Both the position numbers and the translations under genes were made by a program. This document shows positions 32,289 through 40,455 of a stretch of 64,000 nucleotides of DNA, in pieces; position 1 is the first letter of the stretch; the number at the start of each line of letters is the position of its first letter. The notes beneath the pieces were generated by a model. The model searched no databases. It saw nothing but the letters and a program-made list of their open reading frames with translations, and was not told the origin of the DNA. The stretch is from UBA2767 sp965228625 (GTDB lineage Bacteria; Pseudomonadota; Alphaproteobacteria; Rhizobiales; Methyloligellaceae): positions 1,178,001-1,242,000 of the forward strand of contig OZ245829.1 of NCBI GenBank assembly GCA_965228625.1, written 5' to 3'.

Positions 32289-32793
32289 TTCACACACTTC
32301 TTTCGCTCTCGATACGCGACGGATAGTATGGCAGCCAATTTTGAAAATACTCACAACATAAAGTATCTAAGTATTGAACTCGCATTAACATACTCTTTTT
32401 GAGCATTGCTAATTCCAGCACTAAATAAGAGTGCCGCATTCGAAATGGCGCTTCCGCTAAATCCGGATCTTGTTCATGGAAGGAAATGCACGTCCCTCCC
32501 CCCTACGGATACGTTGCAATAACGACGAGCCCTGCCTGGGTTCCAGCCGACGCCGCGTATCGCCTGCAGATTGATGGACCTGGATCAACGTCGATTTCTG
32601 TCGATACCTGAGCGCACACATATTGTACACGCGACTTCGTAACTATCTGAAATATATATAATTTACGCCCACCCCATCATTAGCGCAGCAGAGAAATACC
32701 GGTCCACCTGCGCATCTGTTGAGGAGGTCTGGTCCATAGGGCCAGTCCATGAGCGTGCCATCAATGCCCACAAGTGAAAGTGCGAACTCTGTC
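32289..32793. other. Intergenic region with a copy of the 77-bp repeat
   Basis: About 500 AT-rich bases with no supportable gene. The only structure I can identify is the dispersed repeat at 32620-32696. Confidence 0.55.
32620..32696 (+). repeat. 77-bp dispersed intergenic repeat, copy 2
   Basis: Aligns without gaps with 1108-1184 and 55338-55414; shares AACTATCTGA with the third copy and the closing GCGCANCNGAGAAA block. It lies downstream of the glyA-like gene, which is on the opposite strand. Confidence 0.6.
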
Positions 32794-34080
32794 TCAGTAG
32801 AACTCAAACCGACGCGACAACGCCAATACATCGCGGCGCACCGCCTGATGTGATTTGATTCGACCAAGCAAGCAGTCAGCGATCCAGATGCCAATCTGCC
32901 TGGCCTCGTCCTCGACCATGCCCCGGGAAGTCATGGCCGACACACCGAAGCGAAGCCCCGACGTTTTCGCGGGCGGGCGTCGGTCATCCGGGATCATGTT
33001 CTTGTTGCAGGTGATACCAATACCGGCGAGTCGGTCGCTCGCGGTCTGTCCGTCGAAACCGAGTTCAGTCAGATCGACGAGCATGAGGGGCGTATCGGTT
33101 CCACCTGCGACAACGCACAACCCGCCGGCCGACAATTGACCGGCAAGGGCACGTGCATTCAGTTGAACCTGTTTGGCGTATTGGCGGAACGATGGTTGTA
33201 AAGCCTCGCCAAGTCCTACAGCCTTCGCTGCCATCATATTCAGAAGTGGGCTGCCCTGGACTCCTGGAAAGACCGCGGATCGCAGCCGTCGGCTCAAATC
33301 GTCGCGGTTCCAGAGCATCATGCCACCACGGGCACCGCGCAGGGACTTGTAAGTGGTGGTCGTCACCACGTCCGCATAGTCGACTGGATTGTCGAGCACG
33401 CCACCGGCAACAAGGCCCGCGAAGTGCGCCATGTCTACGAGCAGGTAGGCCCCCACCTCGTCGGCGATTTGCCGGAACGCCTTGAGGTCCAGCGCACGCG
33501 GATAGGATGATCCGCCTGCCACGATCAGCTTCGGCCAATGGGTCCTTGCCGCTTCTGCGACCTGATCGAGGTCGATGAAACCCGAGTCTGAACACAGACC
33601 ATAGGTGTGAATCGAAAACAGTTTTCCGCTGATGTTGGCTTGCGCGCCGTGACTGAGATGCCCACCGCATTTGAGGTCGAGAGCGAGCACCGAGTCGAAC
33701 GGATCGAGCAGAGCCGAAAAGACGGCCAGATTAGCTTGGGACCCGGAATGGGGCTGGAGGTTGGCCTGTGCAGCATGAAAGAGTTCGCAGGCACGCCGAG
33801 CACCCAGGGTCTCAAGGGCGTCAGCGACTTCTGCCCCGCCGTGATAACGAGCGCCAGGATAACCCTCGACCGTCTTGTTCGAAAACACCGAGCCTTGCGC
33901 TTCAAGAACTGCGCGGCTGACAACGTTCTCGGAAGCAATCAATTCGATATGCTGCTTCTGGCGATCACGTTCAGACGTTATGAGCGCCGCGACATCCGGG
34001 TCGGCGACCGACAGGGATCTATCGAAATAGGCCGAGAGCTCATCGCTTGAACGCTCGGTTTGCACCACGTCCAGGTTCAT
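32794..34080 (-). CDS. Serine hydroxymethyltransferase family protein with altered active site
   Basis: A 428-residue PLP enzyme of the GlyA family, which normally interconverts serine and glycine with tetrahydrofolate. The PLP lysine is in TTTTYKSLRGARGG; HLSHGAQANISGKLF and VDMAHFAGLVAGG are also family blocks. Three catalytic positions differ from E. coli GlyA: Tyr55 is Thr (SNKTVEGYPG), Tyr65 is His (RYHGG), and the His before the PLP lysine is Tyr. Such changes argue against an ordinary housekeeping GlyA and for a related activity, such as alpha-methylserine hydroxymethyltransferase or a beta-hydroxy-amino-acid aldolase. Its ATG overlaps the stop of the PhyH dioxygenase gene (ATGA), so the two are coupled and probably act in one pathway. 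Confidence 0.82.
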   Translation of the reverse strand: MNLDVVQTERSSDELSAYFDRSLSVADPDVAALITSERDRQKQHIELIASENVVSRAVLEAQGSVFSNKTVEGYPGARYHGGAEVADALETLGARRACELFHAAQANLQPHSGSQANLAVFSALLDPFDSVLALDLKCGGHLSHGAQANISGKLFSIHTYGLCSDSGFIDLDQVAEAARTHWPKLIVAGGSSYPRALDLKAFRQIADEVGAYLLVDMAHFAGLVAGGVLDNPVDYADVVTTTTYKSLRGARGGMMLWNRDDLSRRLRSAVFPGVQGSPLLNMMAAKAVGLGEALQPSFRQYAKQVQLNARALAGQLSAGGLCVVAGGTDTPLMLVDLTELGFDGQTASDRLAGIGITCNKNMIPDDRRPPAKTSGLRFGVSAMTSRGMVEDEARQIGIWIADCLLGRIKSHQAVRRDVLALSRRFEFY

Positions 34081-34892
34081 GCTGCAGGAGCCTCCAACCC
34101 GGTCACGTAGTCTTCAAGACAGTCTTCCGAGACAGGCTCGACCGGTGTCAGATCGCGGTGATGCTTGTAGTCGGGCCGAGTCTCGGTCGTGTAAGCGTTC
34201 GAAACGGGGTTAACGATGAGCGAGAATATGGACCGGTCCCATGGAGACATGTTGTTTGGGGAACCGTGAATGAGTGTGTCATGGAATATGAGCGCTGTAC
34301 CGGGCTTTCCCTTCGCGGCAACGATTCCTGAACTGTTCGCGATCTTGCGGACGCGATCGTGCTCCGTCACCCAAAGCGGATAGCTCGTCGTTTCGTCATC
34401 GAGCGTGGCCGCATGTTCACTTCTGCGGTGCGAGCCAGGCAGGAAATAAAGCGGGCCGTTGAATTCCGTGACCTCGTCGAGAAGGATATGCAGATTAAGG
34501 GCAAGAGGCTTTGGGACCCCGTCTTCTGCATGGTGTGTCGCGAAGTCCGTGTGCCATTGCCATATTTCGCCGGTAAAGGCGGCTTTCACGTTCACCTTCA
34601 CCTGTTGAACATACATCGGCTCATTGAGAATCTGCTTCGCCGGTTCGATCAGGCGCGGGTGGCGAACCAGATCGGCGAACAGCGCGTCACGCAGATGCAA
34701 TCCCATAGCCGTGCGGACCACGCCCGAATTCCGCTCGATGACGTTCGCTTCGTCCCGTTGCGAAAACAGGCTTGGAAGTCTTGAATGAATCGCCGCAACT
34801 TCCGCCTCGGAGAAGCGCTCTGGAAGAATGATGAATCCGTCTCTCTCCAGTTGCTCGAGTTGCGTATCGGTAAGTTTCACTTTCACCACCAT
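34077..34892 (-). CDS. Phytanoyl-CoA dioxygenase family (EctD-like) Fe(II)/2-oxoglutarate hydroxylase
   Basis: A 271-residue non-heme iron dioxygenase. The iron triad is visible as His-x-Asp in WQWHTDFATHH and the distal His in DTLIHGSPNNMSP; a 2-oxoglutarate Arg is in DRSIFSL. WHTDF..HH.EDGVP and NGPLYFLPGSH recall ectoine hydroxylase (EctD), but no ectoine synthesis genes are near. ATG 34892 (MVVKVKL) is the likely start; a TTG at 34946 would add 18 residues. Coupled through ATGA to the variant SHMT gene and divergent from a GcvA-like LysR gene, which probably regulates the pair. Substrate probably an amino acid, by context. Confidence 0.82.
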   Translation of the reverse strand: MVVKVKLTDTQLEQLERDGFIILPERFSEAEVAAIHSRLPSLFSQRDEANVIERNSGVVRTAMGLHLRDALFADLVRHPRLIEPAKQILNEPMYVQQVKVNVKAAFTGEIWQWHTDFATHHAEDGVPKPLALNLHILLDEVTEFNGPLYFLPGSHRRSEHAATLDDETTSYPLWVTEHDRVRKIANSSGIVAAKGKPGTALIFHDTLIHGSPNNMSPWDRSIFSLIVNPVSNAYTTETRPDYKHHRDLTPVEPVSEDCLEDYVTGLEAPAA

Positions 34893-34984
34893 CCTGTTGC
34901 GCTTGAAAACGACTGGTAGATTTGACGGTTCCTCGGTCCGGAGCAATAATCAAAATCTGTTCTCCTGAGTAGTTGAGCTAAACA
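34893..34984. promoter_or_regulatory. Divergent promoter region between dioxygenase and LysR genes
   Basis: Ninety-two bases separate the two start codons, the classic arrangement in which a LysR protein controls both itself and the opposing operon. No single T-N11-A box stands out strongly enough to name. The region would also be shared if the dioxygenase starts at the upstream TTG. Confidence 0.5.
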
Positions 34985-35887
34985 ATGCCTCGGCTTTTTC
35001 CCTCCCTGAAAGCGGTTCGGTACTTTGAACTCGCCGCGGAACACGAGAGTTTTGTTCGCGCAGCCAAGGATCTCCGGGTCTCGAAAGGAGCGGTCAGCCA
35101 ACAGGTCAAGAAACTGGAGCAGTTTCTAGGCGTATCCCTGTTTAGAAGAACTGGTCGGCGGGTGACTTTGACGGATGCCGGCCGGCGATACCATTCCGCC
35201 GTCCGAAACGCGTTCAACATCCTGGAAAAGGAAACCGAGCGCATTGCCGGTTCGCGGGTCCGCGCTCAACTCAAGATCACTGTATTGCCGGCGTTCGCGT
35301 CCATGTGGCTCGTGCCAAGACTGGGCGACTTCCAGAAGACCATGCCGCACATCGACATCGTCGTGTCCGCTGATCCGGAAATGGTCGATTTCTCACGCTC
35401 TGATGCGCAGCTCGGCATCCGTTATGGGACAACGGATACCGACGGATTGCCGGCGACCTATTTGGGCCATGACACGCTGTCGCCGGTGTGCACGCCGGAA
35501 TATGCCGAGACGATGAAGATACGCAGGCCCGCGGATCTGTCTCGCTGCCTGCTTCTGCATGACACCTTCTGGTCCGACGATTGGTCACGTTGGCTGTCGA
35601 TGGCCGGTGTCGCCGGGTCGCTGGGCGGAGATGGTCAGTTCTTCACTCACTACAGCATGGCCATCGATACGGCGCGAGCTGGCGGCGGTATCGCCATGGG
35701 ACATCAGTACTTGCTGCGCCACCTGATTGCGCGTGACGAGTTGGTGTGTCCTTTGGAGCAGACGATTACCGCCGAGCAGGGATATTTCGTGGTGGTGCCC
35801 GACAAGGCGGCGCACCTTGACTATGTCAATCGCTTCCGGAATTGGCTGACGGCATCGTTCGACAACGAGCGCGCAGCTCGAGCCTAA
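34985..35887 (+). CDS. LysR-family transcriptional regulator, GcvA subgroup
   Basis: A 300-residue regulator. The N-terminal winged helix reads LPSLKAVRYFELAAEHESF..AAKDLRVSKGAVSQQVKKLE, which is the GcvA-subgroup signature; the effector-binding periplasmic-type domain begins near residue 92. GcvA itself controls glycine cleavage genes, and here the gene is divergent from a hydroxylase and an SHMT-family enzyme and 0.9 kb from kbl-tdh, so a glycine-related or hydroxy-amino-acid effector is plausible. ATG 34985 is used. Confidence 0.88.
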   Translation: MPRLFPSLKAVRYFELAAEHESFVRAAKDLRVSKGAVSQQVKKLEQFLGVSLFRRTGRRVTLTDAGRRYHSAVRNAFNILEKETERIAGSRVRAQLKITVLPAFASMWLVPRLGDFQKTMPHIDIVVSADPEMVDFSRSDAQLGIRYGTTDTDGLPATYLGHDTLSPVCTPEYAETMKIRRPADLSRCLLLHDTFWSDDWSRWLSMAGVAGSLGGDGQFFTHYSMAIDTARAGGGIAMGHQYLLRHLIARDELVCPLEQTITAEQGYFVVVPDKAAHLDYVNRFRNWLTASFDNERAARA

Positions 35888-35992
35888 CCTCCGAAACAAG
35901 GAGCTGCGTCACCTCGACAAGAGTTAGCATGTCCGCTTTGGGCCATTTGCGAAAATCGGTGTTTGCCGCCTCCCTGCTCTCGCACCTTCCCG

Positions 35993-36006
35993 CTGATGCA
36001 GATCAA
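35993..36006 (+). promoter_or_regulatory. FNR/FixK-type box upstream of hemerythrin-like gene
   Basis: CTGATGCAGATCAA matches nine of ten defined bases of TTGAT-N4-ATCAA. A TATAAG at 36026-36031 is spaced about right for a class II CRP/FNR-activated promoter, and this places transcription near 36038, ahead of the in-frame ATGs at 36048, 36057 and 36063. Confidence 0.5.
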
Positions 36007-36047
36007 TGCAGGAGTCGAACCGTCGTATAAGCTGGCGGTTTCAAGCA

Positions 36048-36599
36048 ATGGGAAAGATGGCGATGCCGAACGCTGTTGATGTTCTGCGCGCCGAGCATGA
36101 AAACATGGCGCGCGTGCTCGATCTGCTCGAACACCACGTCGCGCTTTTTGCCGACGCCGCCGAGCCCGACTATGAGTTGATGAGCCAGATCATCGACTAC
36201 TTTCGACGTTTTCCCGATCTCTATCATCACCCCAAGGAAGAGGTCATTCTAACGCGCCTCAAAAAACGGGCGCCGGATCAGGCGAAGCGTATCGGCGATC
36301 TGGAACGAGAGCATGAGGGGTGTTCGGATTACCTGCAGAATCTGGCGCGGCTCCATGTGCAGGTGTTGATGGGCGCAGAGATTCCGCGAGACGCGTTCAT
36401 CCGCGCAGCGCGTGAGTTCATAGACAATGAACGACGGCATATGATGGGAGAGGAAGACGTTTTCTTCCCAATTGTTCTGCAGGAACTCACTGAGGAAGAC
36501 TGGCGCGCCATAGATGAAAAGGTGCAGAGGTTCAGGGATCCTCTCGGCGAGCCGGACAGGCCCTTTCGCTTCGACCTGCTCCGCAAGCACCTGAAATAA
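36048..36599 (+). CDS. Hemerythrin-domain protein
   Basis: About 183 residues from ATG 36048; ATG 36057 and 36063 are equally possible, and ATG 36006 is unlikely because it would lie within the FNR-type box. The four-helix hemerythrin pattern is visible: AEHENM near the start, YHHPKEE, REHEGC, and DNERRHMMGEEDVFFP, giving the His/Glu/Asp ligands of a di-iron site. Relatives of this size (YtfE/RIC and bacterial hemerythrins) bind O2 or repair Fe-S clusters after NO stress. There is no signal peptide, so the protein is cytoplasmic. The upstream FNR-type box fits low-oxygen or NO control. Confidence 0.82.
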   Translation: MGKMAMPNAVDVLRAEHENMARVLDLLEHHVALFADAAEPDYELMSQIIDYFRRFPDLYHHPKEEVILTRLKKRAPDQAKRIGDLEREHEGCSDYLQNLARLHVQVLMGAEIPRDAFIRAAREFIDNERRHMMGEEDVFFPIVLQELTEEDWRAIDEKVQRFRDPLGEPDRPFRFDLLRKHLK

Positions 36600-36637
36600 A
36601 TCCGCGCGCCGTCGAGACCGCGGGCTTCATCTCTGCC

Positions 36638-36652
36638 AATGGCATTGCCATT
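36638..36652. promoter_or_regulatory. 15-bp perfect palindrome upstream of kbl
   Basis: AATGGCA-T-TGCCATT, located 142 bases before the kbl start and 39 after the hemerythrin stop. It is a candidate operator for the kbl-tdh operon; no regulator can be assigned. Confidence 0.4.
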
Positions 36653-36793
36653 TGTTTTCACCTACAGGTACGAACAGTTGCCATAACTGCGAGCAATGGG
36701 CATATGACCGCGTGGCGTCGAGCGCCGCACCGTCTGCTTTCCTGTCAAATAGGTCTGTGCCTCCAATGACAGCAGATTTGAGGAGAACAACCA

Positions 36794-37987
36794 GTGACCA
36801 AGCCGGAGCTGAATTCTCACATCTCGAATGAGCTGGCCAAACTCAAACAGGCGGGCCTCTACAAGCCGGAGCATATCATTGTCACGCCACAGGGTCAGGA
36901 GATATCCCTGGCCGGCGGCGAGACGGTTCTGAACTTCTGCGCCAACAACTATCTCGGGCTCGCCGACGATCCGGACCTGATCGACGCCGCCAAACAGGCG
37001 CTCGACAAATACGGATACGGCGTTGCGTCCGTGCGCTTCATTTGCGGCACGCAGGAAGAGCATAAGGCGCTGGAAAGCAGGCTCTCGGACTTCCTCGGCA
37101 TGGAAGATACGATTCTGTATTCGTCCTGCTTTGACGCCAACACAGGTCTGTTCGAGACGCTGCTTGACGAAAAAGACGCGATTATTTCCGATGCGCTGAA
37201 CCACGCCTCGATAATCGATGGCGTTCGGCTCTGCAAGGCGCGGCGACTGCGCTATGCGAACAACGACATGGGAGAGCTTGAGGCAAGGCTGAGAGAGGCG
37301 CGCGATGCACGCTTCCGGCTCATCGCCACCGATGGCGTGTTTTCCATGGACGGGATCATCGCCAATTTGCCGTCGATCTGCGATCTTGCGGAGACGTACG
37401 ATGCGCTGGTGATGGTTGATGACAGCCATGCTGTCGGGTTTCTTGGCGAGCATGGCCGCGGAACGCCGGAATATTGTAGAGTAGAGAAACGGATCGACAT
37501 CGTTACGGGAACACTGGGCAAAGCCCTCGGTGGCGCGTCCGGCGGTTACACGAGCGGCAAGAAACCACTGATAGACTGGCTCCGCCAGCGCTCTCGTCCA
37601 TATCTGTTCTCCAACACGTTGGCACCGGTGATCGCCGCGACATCGCTCAAGGTGCTTGATCTCATCAAGGACGGCGCCGCGCTTCGCCTGCAGCTGCGTC
37701 AAAACAGCGACCGGTTCCGTGCCGCCATGACCAAGCTCGGCTTCAGGCTGGTGCCGGGCGAGCATCCGATCATTCCCGTATTGCTGGGCGAGGCGCAGCT
37801 TGCCCAGGACATGGCCGCGAAAATGCTGGATCACGGGATTTACGTTATCGGATTCTCCTATCCGGTCGTGCCGCAGGGACAGGCCCGGGTACGTGTCCAG
37901 ATTTCCGCCGCGCATTCCAGCGACAACATCGACCGGGCCGTCTCCGCGTTTGCGGATGTCGGCCGGGAACTTGGAGTCATCGCCTGA
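36794..37987 (+). CDS. kbl: Glycine C-acetyltransferase (2-amino-3-ketobutyrate CoA ligase)
   Basis: A 397-residue PLP enzyme of the alpha-oxoamine synthase family that cleaves 2-amino-3-ketobutyrate with CoA to glycine and acetyl-CoA, the second step of threonine degradation. The PLP lysine sits in TGTLGKALGGASGG; FCANNYLGLADDP, CFDANTGLFETLL and DDSHAVGFLGEHGRG are closely conserved family text. Start is GTG 36794 with GAGGAG nine bases upstream. The tdh gene follows 14 bases after the stop, which confirms the assignment. Confidence 0.97.
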   Translation: MTKPELNSHISNELAKLKQAGLYKPEHIIVTPQGQEISLAGGETVLNFCANNYLGLADDPDLIDAAKQALDKYGYGVASVRFICGTQEEHKALESRLSDFLGMEDTILYSSCFDANTGLFETLLDEKDAIISDALNHASIIDGVRLCKARRLRYANNDMGELEARLREARDARFRLIATDGVFSMDGIIANLPSICDLAETYDALVMVDDSHAVGFLGEHGRGTPEYCRVEKRIDIVTGTLGKALGGASGGYTSGKKPLIDWLRQRSRPYLFSNTLAPVIAATSLKVLDLIKDGAALRLQLRQNSDRFRAAMTKLGFRLVPGEHPIIPVLLGEAQLAQDMAAKMLDHGIYVIGFSYPVVPQGQARVRVQISAAHSSDNIDRAVSAFADVGRELGVIA

Positions 37988-38001
37988 ACAGGGGCTCAGC
38001 C

Positions 38002-39042
38002 ATGACCGAAATGATGAAATCGATCGTGAAGTCCAAACCCGAAAAAGGGTTGTGGATGGAGCAATCCCCCGTCCCGACACCGGGGCCGAATGATGTCCTG
38101 ATCCGCGTCAGGAAAACCGCAATCTGCGGGACCGACGTTCATATCTACAAGTGGGACGAGTGGGCGCAGAAGACGATCCCCGTTCCGATGATCATCGGCC
38201 ACGAGTTTTGCGGTGAGATTGCCGATGTGGGTTCGGCGGTGACGAGGTATTCGGTGGGTCAGCGGGTCACCGGCGAAGGACACATCGTTTGCGGGGCCTG
38301 TCGCAACTGTCGCGCCGGACGCGGACATTTGTGTCGCAATACGCTTGGTGTCGGTGTCAACAGACCGGGTGCCTTTGCCGAGTATCTCACTATTCCGGAG
38401 CACAATGTCTTCGCGCCTCCGGATGACGTGCCGGACGAGATTGCGTCGATCTTCGATCCGTTCGGCAATGCCGTCCATACGGCTTTGAGCTTCGACCTCG
38501 TCGGCGAGGATGTCCTGGTGACCGGCGCGGGCGCCATCGGCATCATGGGGGCGCTGGTCGCCAAGGAGGTTGGTGCGCGCAAGGTGGTCATCACCGATAT
38601 CAATCAGAACCGTCTCGACAGGGCGCGGAGCATGGGTATCGAGCACGCGGTGAATGCCTCTGAACAGACCCTCGAAGATGTCATGAGCGACATCGGAATG
38701 ACCGAAGGATTCGACGTGGGGCTGGAAATGTCCGGTGCGGCCGAGGCATTTCGGGACATGATCCGGGTCATGAACAATGGCGGAAAGATTGCGATTCTTG
38801 GCATCGCGCCGACCGCGTTCGAGATTGACTGGAACGAGGTCATATTCAAGATGCTGACGTTGAAGGGCATCTACGGACGAGAAATGTTCGAGACCTGGTA
38901 CAAGATGTCGACCCTCGTCCCGAACCGTATTGATCTTTCGCCACTCATCACGCATCGGCTCAGCGCCGATGATTTCATGGACGGGATGGAGGCCATGTGT
39001 TCCGGAGATTCCGGCAAAGTCGTCCTTGACTGGACGGCCTGA
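38002..39042 (+). CDS. tdh: L-threonine 3-dehydrogenase
   Basis: A 346-residue zinc-dependent NAD dehydrogenase that oxidises threonine to 2-amino-3-ketobutyrate, the substrate of the preceding Kbl. Catalytic-zinc text ICGTDVHIYKWDEW and GHEFCGEI, the structural-zinc cysteines CGACRNC...HLC, and GVGVNRPGAFAEYL are close to E. coli Tdh. The Rossmann nucleotide-binding motif is GAGAIGIMG near residue 174. kbl and tdh form a two-gene operon. Confidence 0.97.
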   Translation: MTEMMKSIVKSKPEKGLWMEQSPVPTPGPNDVLIRVRKTAICGTDVHIYKWDEWAQKTIPVPMIIGHEFCGEIADVGSAVTRYSVGQRVTGEGHIVCGACRNCRAGRGHLCRNTLGVGVNRPGAFAEYLTIPEHNVFAPPDDVPDEIASIFDPFGNAVHTALSFDLVGEDVLVTGAGAIGIMGALVAKEVGARKVVITDINQNRLDRARSMGIEHAVNASEQTLEDVMSDIGMTEGFDVGLEMSGAAEAFRDMIRVMNNGGKIAILGIAPTAFEIDWNEVIFKMLTLKGIYGREMFETWYKMSTLVPNRIDLSPLITHRLSADDFMDGMEAMCSGDSGKVVLDWTA

Positions 39043-39132
39043 CAGCAAGTGAATATTGCCGCGCCTGTCTCGATGCCAGTATCTTGCCAAGGTCCCATGG
39101 TATGCCGCGAGAGTTACCAAGGAGATATTGAT

Positions 39133-39591
39133 ATGAGGGTCCCCATTTCAGGTGCCGTGAGAACGCTCTTCATCGTCTGCGCGTTCCTGATGGCGGTGCC
39201 GTCCGGCAATGCCATGGCGCAGGATCAACAGCTTGTAGAATACAGAAAGTCGGTATTGAACGCTTTGGACGCGCACATGAATGCCGTTGAGGCGGTTGTC
39301 GCGGACAAGGTGAAGTTCCGGCACCACGTGTCGGATCACGCCATTGCGATCGTCGGCGGAAGCCGCAGCCTTCTGGAGCTTTTTCCGGAGAAGGTCACCA
39401 CGGCCGCCATCAAGAAAGACGACGCTGTTCCAATGAAGGATACGAGTCCGTTTGTAGCCGCGGCGACACAGTTCAATGGCGAGGCGGCACGGTTTGTCCA
39501 GGCTCTCTCGACCGGCGATCCTGAAAAAGTCGAAGCGCAGTTCGGTTCGCTGAACAAGGCTTACAAGAGCCTGCAGGCGCAGATCAACTGA
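39133..39591 (+). CDS. Exported cytochrome c'-like helical protein lacking the heme motif
   Basis: A 152-residue periplasmic protein: signal peptide to about residue 30 (FIVCAFLMAVPSGNAMAQ), then an amphipathic helical chain of the length and pattern of cytochrome c', including a SLLELFPE..T block and a final LNKAYKSLQAQIN where cytochromes c' end in CxxCH followed by a basic tail. No CxxCH is present, so no covalent heme can form. ATG 39133 is chosen for the AAGGAG nine bases upstream. It stands alone between tdh and the sigma-54 promoter region; transcription with tdh is possible. Function unknown; the fold call is an inference from pattern. Confidence 0.55.
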   Translation: MRVPISGAVRTLFIVCAFLMAVPSGNAMAQDQQLVEYRKSVLNALDAHMNAVEAVVADKVKFRHHVSDHAIAIVGGSRSLLELFPEKVTTAAIKKDDAVPMKDTSPFVAAATQFNGEAARFVQALSTGDPEKVEAQFGSLNKAYKSLQAQIN

Positions 39592-39741
39592 CGCAAACGG
39601 CATGGCATCGCATGGCGTATGTGTGCCGCGACGGAAACATTCAAGGTCGTTGTGTAATGGCTCGGCCTCTGAACGTGGTTGGTCGCCTGGCGCCGGAATG
39701 ATCTCCACCGAGTGCGGTGAAATCGGCAGCACGCCACGTCC

Positions 39742-39844
39742 CTGACAGGCGTCAGACGACCTGACTTTTTGGCAGTCGGCCGATTTGGCTTTGTTAACAG
39801 AGGCTTGAGCAGATCGGACAATATCGCACCTGACAATTTGTCAG
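39742..39844 (+). promoter_or_regulatory. Pair of CTGAC/GTCAG dyads, candidate enhancer sites for an NtrC-type activator
   Basis: Two inverted repeats with the same half-site: CTGACAGGCGTCAG (39742-39755) and CTGACAATTTGTCAG (39830-39844, perfect with one central base). Their centres are about 88 bases apart, near eight helical turns. The nearer site lies about 100 bases upstream of the -24 element at 39944, the usual distance for a sigma-54 enhancer. A lone CTGAC half-site occurs at 39761. The NtrC-type regulator at 52507-53874 is the obvious candidate binder. Confidence 0.6.
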
Positions 39845-39941
39845 ATGGCCCGGTGAATCTGTGATCCGTCGTCACAATTGGCATTGTTCTAAGACACTGA
39901 AAATTCAAGAATTTATACCATTTCGCCGGAATCGGCGGCAA

Positions 39942-39958
39942 TTGGCACGCGCGTTGCA
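39942..39958 (+). promoter_or_regulatory. Sigma-54 promoter
   Basis: TTGGCACGCGCGTTGCA matches the RpoN consensus TGGCAC-N5-TTGC exactly, with the invariant GG at 39944-39945 and GC at 39956-39957. Transcription should begin near 39970, about 35 bases before the ATG at 40005. It heads the run of small exported and Met-rich proteins. Confidence 0.85.
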
Positions 39959-40004
39959 TTCGTTAACCAAAAAGTAACGAATTGGGTACTCGAGTTGGTG
40001 TGCC

Positions 40005-40319
40005 ATGCCGAGGGGAATGGTTTCGGTTGCGCTTCTAATGTGGCTTGCGGGCCTCTTCACCATGTCGTTCGCGGCGGTGGGCGGAGAGGTTTACATCGCA
40101 GGCACAGAGCCTGATCGGCGGCCTCAAGGGGCACCCGTCATTGCCGAATTCAACAAGAGCGATGACTGGTACACGAACGCTCTTCGGGGTGTTCAGCCGC
40201 CCTATCCCTACAGCTTGAGATTCCTGGAATATCAAGGGGCTTGGTACACGCCCTTCAATCGTCCCGGCTTGACGGGGCGCTACGACATCAGAGGTTTGCA
40301 CGCGCGGCAGCCGCACTAA
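40005..40319 (+). CDS. Small exported protein of unknown function
   Basis: A 104-residue protein with a signal peptide (MVSVALLMWLAGLFTMSFAAVGG) and a mature part of about 80 residues rich in Tyr, Pro, Arg and Trp (PPYPYSLRFLEYQGAWYTPF, then GRYDIRGLH). There are no cysteines, no heme motif and no membrane anchor after the signal. It is the first gene after the sigma-54 promoter, so it probably belongs to the same regulon as the Met-rich proteins that follow. ATG 40017 is an alternative start. I do not recognise the family. Confidence 0.65.
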   Translation: MPRGMVSVALLMWLAGLFTMSFAAVGGEVYIAGTEPDRRPQGAPVIAEFNKSDDWYTNALRGVQPPYPYSLRFLEYQGAWYTPFNRPGLTGRYDIRGLHARQPH

Positions 40320-40455
40320 CAAGAGGTGGCGCGAGAGGGTCCGAGGTGCGAGCGATTTGTTTTTTGAGAGGGGCCGGGAGGCCGCGTTGCTGGCATTGGC
40401 CACGGCGCGAAATCGCAAATGATCGGCACCACGAGTGAGGGAGGAACGGACGCCG

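Noticed and set aside
32643..32894. 83-codon minus-strand frame overlapping the end of the SHMT-like gene
   Set aside because: Out of frame with a well-conserved enzyme C-terminus and lacks a start signal.
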